This document shows, piece after piece, positions 55,801-64,000 of a DNA stretch of 64,000 nucleotides. The DNA comes from Lacinutrix neustonica (GTDB taxonomy: Bacteria; Bacteroidota; Bacteroidia; Flavobacteriales; Flavobacteriaceae), in contig NZ_CP113088.1 in the NCBI RefSeq assembly GCF_026625145.1, positions 3,833,501 through 3,897,500 on the forward strand. The letters run 5' to 3'. Under the pieces are notes generated by a model, which worked only from the letters and a program-made list of their open reading frames with translations, ran no database searches and was not told the origin of the DNA. How positions within the stretch are numbered: position 1 is the stretch's first letter; each line of letters opens with the position of its first letter. The translations under genes and the position numbers were made by a program.

Positions 55801-56311
55801 AAAAGCAGAGCAATCAGAAGCTGTACGATCGCGGGCAAGGCTATTATCTACAATAGAAGAAATTAAAGTAGCCACAGAAATTGAAAAAAAGAGAAGAATA
55901 AAACGTGCCTCGTATGATGATGAAGAAGATAGATATAAAGAAGATAAAGAGACATTGCAGATGATTAAGGAGATGACACCAGTAAGTAGTGTACCTTTAA
56001 AAGCTGAAATGTTTAATTTTGGAGAAGAACAAAGTAATAATATCCAGATTCTAAAAAATATTAAAAACGAAGAAAATGGATTCTATATGGTGTTGGCTGT
56101 TCATGGCGATGATACCAATAGAGATACTTTTTTACAAACAGTAGTGGCTGCAGGTGTGTCTAGTATTGATTTCTTCTTCGACGTTAAAACGAATAAGTAT
56201 TATATATATCATCAGAAATTTAACAGTTTACAGGAAGCCAATACGGCATTAAAAGCGAAAGGCAGTAAGCCTTATAATGGAAAAATGTCGATCGTTAAAA
56301 TTGAAAATTAG
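52851..56311 (+). CDS. PorP/SprF-type outer-membrane protein fused to an alanine-rich coiled coil
   Basis: 1153 residues after repair. Signal peptide (LLLICTTQTLHAQ), then a PorP/SprF barrel to about residue 310 (RNSLKFNRYAINPTFSFVRE, YSGRFRENIGVGIGLFQQ, INPGLNYGTAFLDFGLSVNN). It continues in frame into an Ala/Glu/Lys-rich coiled coil of 47-residue repeats (about residues 390-770), a second charged helix region and a C-terminal globular domain (FYMVLAVHGDDTNRDTFLQT, ALKAKGSKPYNGKMSIVKI) like SPOR folds. Breaks: 53060-53064 (CCGA), 53278-53284 (CCGAGA), 53862-53866 (GCCGA), each for CCGGA. PorP/SprF partners are needed for T9SS export of type B proteins such as SprB. Confidence 0.85.
54040..55150 (+). 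repeat. Tandem 141-bp repeats coding for the 47-residue Ala-rich unit
   Basis: The unit runs EEQARLAAQAxANAEAQEQA then RLAALAKAEADEQARIAAAE. Copies near 54452 and 54593 begin 141 bases apart and are nearly identical; about seven to eight units are recognisable, with the outer ones more degenerate. Near-identity at the DNA level suggests recent expansion. Confidence 0.85.
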
Positions 56312-56400
56312 AAATTAGAAATATAAAAATTGATTAATCCAAATAACCATTTTTTTACAACGCCCCTTAATTGTAAAATGGAATTATAAATATTAACATT

Positions 56401-59400
56401 ATGAAAAGATCTACTTATTTTAAATTAGCTCTCACAATTTCATTCCTATTTATAGGACTCCAGTCTTATGCGCAAAGTGTCCCTTTTGTTCCTGAATTTG
56501 ATCAGGATGTAAAAGGAGATATTTTACTGATAGGAAATAATATTTTAGGACCGAGACAATAATGCATTCAATGATCCCACTGTGTTCAATCACAGGGTCG
56601 ATATGCGATATATTGATATTGATGGGGATGCCTCTACGTTTAGCTCATCGAGTGCAGACTTGGAAGTTCCTAATCCCAATTGTTATGATATTGTGTATGC
56701 CGCATTATATTGGGGCGCCGTTGAAGCGGGGTCAGCACCAAGTAACACTGTGAAATTTAAAGGGCCTATTGGTGGTTATAATGACATAACGGGAACAGTA
56801 ATATACGATCAACCAACCACGCCAGTTGGTCAAAGTTTTCCTTACGCTTATTACGCGGATGTCACTGGAATTGTAGCTGGTTTCACAAATAGTTTAGGGA
56901 CCTATACGGTTGCAAATGTGTCAAGTAGAGAAGGCGAGTCTGCCACATTTAACCCTTACAATGGTACTGGTCTATCTGCAGGATGGTCGCTTTTTGTAGT
57001 GTATGAAGATCCAACACTTCCTGGTAAATCTATTACAAGTTTTAATGGCTTTGAAGTTATTCGAGCCGTTACTGGAGATGTTGATGTCGATGTCGATGGA
57101 TTTAGAACCATCCCTACAGGCCCTGTAAGAGCTAATTTTGCTTTTGCAGCCCTAGAAGGCGATAGTCCAATTGTTGGAGACCGTTTAAGACTTAATGGTA
57201 CAAGTTTATCAACTGTAGATCGTCCAGCCAATAATTTCTTTAATAGTTCGGTTACTCAATTAAATGCTTTACCTGTTAATAATAGAGTACCAAACAGTTC
57301 AAACACTTTAGGTTTTGATACCGGTATCATTGCTGTTCCAAATCCAGGGAATACGGTTATTAATAATGGTGATACCTCTGCAGTAGTTACACTAGAAACC
57401 TCCGGTGATACATATTTTCAATATTTCTTCGCCTTTGCCGTTGAAATTATTGAACCAAATGTTGTTCTTACTAAAATTGTTGAAGATGACTTAGGAAATG
57501 ATGTTGGTGGCGAGACGGTAGGTTTGGGACAATCCTTAAATTATGTCATTGGTTTCCAAAATACAGGTAATGATGATGCAACGAATACAATCATTCGAGA
57601 TGTATTACCTATAAATATTAATTTTAATTATCCTACTGATTTAATTTTACCACCAGGTGTTTCAGTGGTGAGCTACAATCCGGCTACAAGAGAAATTATT
57701 CTTAGTATTGCAGATTATTTGGTAGAGCAAGGTGATCCAGTTTACGAAATACGTATAGAGACAGAAGTCGTACAGTCCTGTAGTTTGCTGTCCGATGCGT
57801 GTTCAAACACGATTAATAATCAGGCGTTTGTTACCTATCAAGGTACAGATAACCCTGACTTCACTATTTCAGATGATCCTAGTTTTAGTACCAATACGGG
57901 ATGTTTAATCATCCCTCAAGCGACAAACTTTTTAGCAGATCTTGACGATTGTGTGTTTACACAAAACGAAATTCTATGTGGTGCGAGCTTAGATATCACC
58001 GCAGGAAGTGGTTATGATAGTTATTCATGGTCTACAAGCCCCTCAGGAACCCCAGTTATTGGTACCACACAAACCATTACAGTAACGAGTCCCGGGACAT
58101 ATTATTCGTTTAATACCGCCGTAGCCCCTTGTCAATCCATAGAGCAGGAATTTATAGTTTCAAATTTTGGAAACACGGTAAATAACCCAGTGATTCCTTA
58201 TGCAGACGAGGTGGTTACCTGCCCTAATGATGGAAAACAGTTGCCAAATATTTACTTGTGTGGCGCGAATGACTCTACCTTTATAGAAACCGGTATCTCC
58301 GATGCCTCTTCAATAATGCGGGAACAATTAGATGAGTCTAGTTGTACAGCTGTTGTAAATAGTGATTGTGCCAATGAAGATAATACCTGTGTCCGGAACC
58401 AAGTAGGAACCGGTGCAGATTTTCCGGCCAATACCTCAGGCCAATTTCGTTTAACATTAAATTATTACGGAGGTTGTTTTAATCAGTTTTATTTTAATGT
58501 TTATCAAAACCTATTAGCACCCGCTGTTACGTCAACCGATATCATTTGTACCACACCAGGGAGTATCACTGTTACAGGAGTCCCTAACGGTTATGAATAT
58601 AGTTTAGATGGGACGACTTATCAAAGCAGCAATGTCTTTTCAATTACCGCTGCGGGCACTTATACGGCTTATATTAGACAAACAGGAGTTGCCACAAATC
58701 CATGTATTTTCACAGTACCGAGATATTCAAATTAGAGTTAGAGATTTTACAGTTTCTACGATAATTACCCAACCCCTTTGTAATGGGGATTTAGGGAACA
58801 TACAATTGGCCGCTAATGATGTTGAGCCACAATATTTCTTTTCGATATATCAAGGCGCAACCTTAGTGAACAGTGTTGGTCCTATAACCGAGAACAATTA
58901 TACTTTTGGGAATTTAAACCCAGGCACTTATACCGTAAATGTAGGGACGGAAGATGGCTGTACTTTTACAGACGATGTTGAAATTATTGAGCCGCCTTTA
59001 TTAACTGCGACGTCTGCTCTTACCATTCCATTAACGTGTAACGATGGAGAGATTACGGTTTATCCAGTAGGAGGTACGGCCCCTTATTTTTACTTTGTCA
59101 ATAGTACGACAGATTTTCAAACGGTACCGAGAAATAGTAGTTACAGCAGCAGGTGTTTATGACATTACTGTAGTGGATTCTAATAACTGTGTAGCGACCA
59201 CTTCTATTACAGTATCAGCTACACCGGCACCAGGAGTATACTGTAAGCAGTACAGATATTTTATGTTCAGACACACCCGATAGTGGCAGCATCACTATTA
59301 ATGTGACCAATGCGAACGGAAATAGTTTAGCTTATAGTATAGATGGGGGAACAACTTTTTCAAATAGCCCTGTTTTTACGGGTCTTACCGCAGGTAATTA

Positions 59401-62400
59401 TGATGTAGTAGTAGAATATACTTTGGGAAGTAGTGCCGCTTGTACTACGGTCCCTCAAACGATCACCATCGCTGGCGCGAGCCCAATAACGGGGACTGCG
59501 ACATTAACGACGCCTTATACTTGTACAACTAATGGTACAATTACCGTTACAGGTGTCTCTCGGAGGATTATCGCCTTATAGTTATAGTATTGATGGGGTG
59601 ACCTTTCAAGGCAGTAATACCTTTACCGGGTTAACAGCTGGTACGTATACCATTACTGTGCAAGATGCAAATAGTTGTACGGCAATTGTAGGAACAATCA
59701 CCATAGACCCCTTAGATCCTCCAACAGATTTAACCTTTAGTAGCACGGCCTTAACGTGTCCTTCGAACACCTCAGATGTGACTTTGACAGCCACAGGAGG
59801 TAGCCCAACATTAGAATACCAAATTATAGCACCGGCAGGAGCTGCAACGCCTTACCAAAGCTCAAATGTTTTCACAGGTCTTGCACCAGGGACCTATACG
59901 TTTCAGGTGAATGATGGGAATGCTTGTACGTATAGCGAGTCTTATACTATAACGGCATTACCAGCCTTAACGGTCGTGGGTCAAACCCTAAATGACATTA
60001 CTTGTTTTGGAGATTTAGATGGTTCTGTTGAATTTACAGTTTCAGGATCTACAGGATTTACTTATACGGTAAATGGAGGAACCAGTACAGCAGGGACCTC
60101 ACCGAAGTTTTAACAGGATTAGGTGCCGGCACTTACACTATTGTAGTTACCGATACGGCTACCAATTGTGATGCGACTACTACATTAACAGTAAATGCAC
60201 CGGCAGCAGCCTTAGCAGTAACAACAACCGCGAGCCCAATCACTTGTTCGGCCAACGGAAGTGTTGTTATTAACGCCACAGGAGGATGGGGCAGTTATAT
60301 GTACAGTCTAACGTTACCGGATAGTAGCACCATACCAGCGCAAAGCAGTAATACTTTTACGAATTTAACCCAAGCAGGGACTTATACGGCAACCGTTGTA
60401 GATGCGAATGGTTGTACAGAGACAGATACGTTTGATTTAATACCACCACCAGCGCTATCAGCGTCTATAGATACCACATCAGACTTATGTTATGATGCTA
60501 CTAATGGAGCAACCATTGAGGTTACAGCCTCAGGGGGTGTAACACCTTATGAATACAATATTAATGGCAGCGCCTTTCAAACGAGTAATATTTTTACGAA
60601 TGTTGTACCAGGAAACTATACAATAATAGTAAGAGATGCTTACGGCTGTGAAGTGACTTTAGCGACGCAAACCATAGAGCCGCAGTTAACTCTAAGTACC
60701 GTATTAACGAAAGATTTAGATTGTACGGCGACACCGGATGCGGTGATCACAGGAACCACTTCAGGAGGGTATGCGCCTTATACTTATGAAGTAGATGTAA
60801 ATGGAGGGGGGTATACAACATTTGTACCAGGCAGTTCACCATTTACTTACACCACAAGTACGGCAGGGACGTACCAGTTTCAAGTAACAGATGCTCAGGG
60901 TTGTATAGCAGAGTCAGGAATCACGACTATTGCACCAATCACGAATCCAACAGCCACAGCGACTTCGGTAGATCCTTTATGTTTTAATGGGACTAATGGG
61001 GAAGTACAATTATTTGGATCAGGAGGTTCAGGCGGTTATACTTTTAGTTTTGATGGCAGTGGGTTTACAAGCCAGTCGTTATACACAAATTTAAGTGCTA
61101 CTGTTTCTTATACGTATCAAGTACAAGATAGTAATGCGTGTTTATCACCTGTGTATACTATTACTTTAAATAACCCAACAGAGGTAGAGGCTTCCGCGTC
61201 TATCCCTGCTAATACGACCTGTAGTGCTACCACTGTTATTACAGTAACGGCTACTGGTGGTACGGGAAGTTATGGCTATAGTTTTGAAGGCGGCGCTTAT
61301 TCTAGTACGTCGACTTATACAGTAACTAATACAACTACAACACAAACCATTACCTATTCAGTAAGAGATGCTAATGGTTGTATAGATACAGAAACGATAG
61401 ATATTCCGCCTTACGATCCAGTAACTGGCATGAGTTTTTCAGATTCGAATGTGATTACTTGTAATGACACCACAACAGATGTTACAGTAACGCCTACAGG
61501 AGGCGTGGCACCCTTTGGGTTTGTAATTACTGCTCCAGGAGCAGCTACGGGTAATACCACTGGTGCTACTACAGGTGTTTTCACAGGATTGACCCCAGGG
61601 AATTATACCTTTGAGATTACAGATGCTAATGGTTGTACCATTAGTGCCTCTCATAGTATTGCACCAGCAACAAACATTGTAGTTTCCGGCACAGGTAGTG
61701 ATGAAGTATGTTTTGGAGCAGCAGATGGCCAGGCTATTTTCACGATCACCGATGTGAGTAGTCCTGGGAATTATACATTTAGTATTGCACCCGCTTCAGG
61801 CACAGCCACTCAAGCAGGAGATGTGGTTACTGTTACCAGTCTAGCAGGAGGAACCTATACGATTAATATTACAGATATAACAACAGGTTGTGTAGATTCA
61901 GCGTCAGTGACTATTACTGCAGCCACACAAATTACCTTTACCGCCTCGGCAACCAATGTAAACTGTAATAACCCAATTTCAACAATTAGTTTCCCAACCT
62001 TATCAGGAGGAACTCCAGGATATACCTATGCTTATGTTACTTCCGGCAGTCCAGCTCCAGCGCTAGGGGCTTATAGTAACAGTACCACAGTAGACACCTC
62101 TGTTCTAGGATTAACTATAGATGTGTATGTAAAAGACACTAACGACTGTGTGGTTATGACCCCACTAAGTATTATTAGCGATCCTACACCAACAGTGACC
62201 CTTAGTGTTGATAACCAATGTACGGCGTCCGGTAGCAATTATACCATTACCGCTTCCGGAGGTTCAGGAGTAGCACCATATACCTATAGTATAGATGGCA
62301 CTAATTTTCAATCAAGTGGTACATTTACCGTAGCGGCAGGAACGTATACGGTGACGGTTAGAGATGCCAATGGCTGTACAGCAGTGAGCAATACGGTAAC

Positions 62401-64000
62401 CGTTAGTCCTCAGTTGACCTTAAATACTGTTATTACTAAAGATTTAGATTGTACAGCATCCCCGGATGCCATTATAACAGGAACCATTAACGGAGGTTTA
62501 GCACCATTTACCTACTCCGTATCAATAAATAGTGGAGCCTATACTGCTCAGGGAGCGACAGGTTCTCCATTTACTTATAATACATCAAGTGCAGGAACCT
62601 ACCAGTTTCAAGTTACCGATGCCAATGGATGTACTGCAGAATCGGCTGTAAATACAATAGTTGCTCTAGTTCCAGTAACCACGGCAAATACCTTTGTAGA
62701 GCCAACTTGTAATGGCGATACCAATGGCTCTATAACATTAACAGCTACAGCTGGCGAAGCGCCTTTTACTTACAGTATAGATGGCGGTACTACTTTTGTA
62801 TCCTCTAATGTATTTGGAGGCTTAAGTGCAGGCACTTATAACTATGTAGTAAGAGATAATAAACAATGTGAGGATTCGGAAGTATTACTCTAACAGATCC
62901 AGCCCCTATTAGCGTTACCATAGTAAGAAATGCAATACAATGTAATGCCAATATACCGGGTAGTTTAGATATTACTATTGATTCAGGTGGCGTGGCCCCT
63001 TATACTTATAGTTTATACGATAATACAAACACTCAAGTAGGAGCTAGCGTTACAACAGCCTCGACCACACATACGTTCTCCTGGTTTATCTTTTGGAGAT
63101 TACTACGTGACTATAGTTGACGCTAATGGTTGTGATTATAGAAGTAGTGTACAACGTATAGAGACACCACCAAATATTAGTTTAACGAGTAATACCAGTA
63201 CAGGAACTTGTGCCACAGGAGCAGAAGTTACTATTGATGTTGTTACTGGAGCACCTAATTTCACGTATTCTATATTTGGACAACCCCTAACGGCAGTTGG
63301 ACCAACACCAGCGACATCTCACACTTTTACGGGATTAGAGCATGGTACGACGTATTTGTTTCAGGTTGAAGATGCAGGAAATTGTTTTTCAGTAATTGAA
63401 GTCACGACACCAACAATATCAGCGATCAATATTTCAGCTTTAACAACAACAGATGTTGCTTGTAATGGCGATAGTACAGGAGCGGTTGATTTTACGGTCT
63501 CAGATTATGATGCCTCAGTAACCGCATTATATTATGAAGTTCGCGATCAATTAACGAACCTTCCAATAGCACCACCAGTAAACGGCACGTTTGTAGGTTT
63601 AACAGGCGCTCCTGCCAGTGGAACTATCACAGGATTAGCAGCTGGTAATTATACATTGTTTGTAGAAGAGACCAATGGTACTTTATGTTCGGCCTCACAG
63701 GCTTTCCAAATTACAGAACCTATTCAAGCGCTTAGTGCTTCGGTTACCGATAATGTGAATGCGAATTGTAATACCGGAGCTCAAGTGACTATTACAGCAA
63801 CAGGAGGCACAGGCCCTTATCAATACGCTTATGCGCCTTCACCTACTGTACCAACAGTTTTCAATGGCAATAATGTTCTTAATTTAGACCCTGCTATAGC
63901 GACCAATTGGGACATTATCGTTAGAGACGCTAATGGATGTGAATTCCCACTTTCGGTAATAATTGCAGAAGATGCAGTACCAACAATAGATCCAGTAGCT
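56401..64000 (+). CDS. Giant SprB-repeat cell-surface adhesin (partial; runs past the window)
   Basis: Starts MKRSTYFKLALTISFLFIGLQSYAQ, then an N-terminal region of about 300 residues ending in a DUF11-like beta domain (VVLTKIVEDDLGNDVGGETV, GQSLNYVIGFQNTGNDDA). From about 58500 the protein is an array of SprB repeats, each with a core such as YSIDGTNFQSSGTFTVAAGTY followed by VTVRDANGC. Breaks, all at CCGGA/TCCGG: 56550-56556, 58717-58723, 59126-59132, 59229-59235, 59558-59564, 60101-60105, 62876-62880, 63079-63085. Repaired, it is a single frame of over 2500 residues reaching the window edge. It should be exported by T9SS and move on the surface as a gliding adhesin. Confidence 0.9.
58500..64000 (+). 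repeat. SprB repeat array (imperfect, about 80 residues per unit)
   Basis: Repeated cores of the forms GGxxPYxYSIDG, F-TGLxAGTYT and VxDxNGCT recur roughly every 75-90 residues, with many variants. DNA-level similarity is low, so the array has diverged, unlike the 141-bp repeats upstream. Confidence 0.85.

Overview
The window is a chromosomal segment from a member of the Flavobacteriia (Bacteroidota), probably a marine or gliding Flavobacteriaceae. The support is: AT-rich coding sequence; Bacteroidota promoters of the form TTG-N19/20-TAnnTTTG; type IX secretion (T9SS) products (a CHU_C/type B sorting-domain protein, PorP/SprF, a SprB-like giant adhesin); and typical flavobacterial versions of UvrA, UvrD, RecG, MnmE, HolA and the fused alpha/beta E1 dehydrogenase. 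No rRNA, tRNA, CRISPR array, IS element or prophage was recognised.

Layout. 1-2.4 kb: start of an FAD oxidoreductase and recG (minus strand). 2.6-6.5 kb: secreted M1 aminopeptidase, then two tandem patatin phospholipases. 6.5-10.6 kb: small membrane protein, large lipoprotein, FMN-type glutamate synthase. 11-20.6 kb: UvrD helicase, Sua5/YciO protein, cytochrome c peroxidase, OmpA-like protein, glycosyltransferase, HsdR_N-like protein, HolA, cupin lipoprotein, PfpI protein. 20.9-36.6 kb: hydrolase, a three-gene methyltransferase cluster, a second cytochrome c peroxidase, E1 dehydrogenase, a degenerate M1/beta-barrel protein, LOG protein, mini-membrane protein, UvrA. 36.9-48.8 kb: gamma-glutamyltransferase, AcpH, acyltransferase 3, GlmM, class V aminotransferase, lysophospholipid acyltransferase, rhomboid protease, thioredoxin-like lipoprotein, MnmE. 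49-64 kb: a cell-surface/T9SS region with a beta-helix protein, then a likely operon of type B-sorted protein, a PorP/SprF barrel fused to an alanine-rich coiled coil, and a giant SprB-repeat adhesin running off the window.

The most striking signal is not a gene. Over 20 genes, many of them housekeeping, are broken by one-base indels or in-frame stops, and about 41 of about 44 clear breaks lie exactly where restoring the 5-mer CCGGA (or TCCGG) repairs the reading frame. The errors come in mirror-image forms (TCCGG to TCTCGG; CCGGA to CCGAGA), are commonest in TCCGGA and ACCGGA/TCCGGT, and leave a comparable number of identical sites intact. The simplest explanation is a modified base at this motif that causes systematic consensus errors, which would point to an unseen DNA methyltransferase encoded elsewhere. 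The genes are therefore probably intact in the organism, and I annotate them as whole CDSs with the repair positions given.
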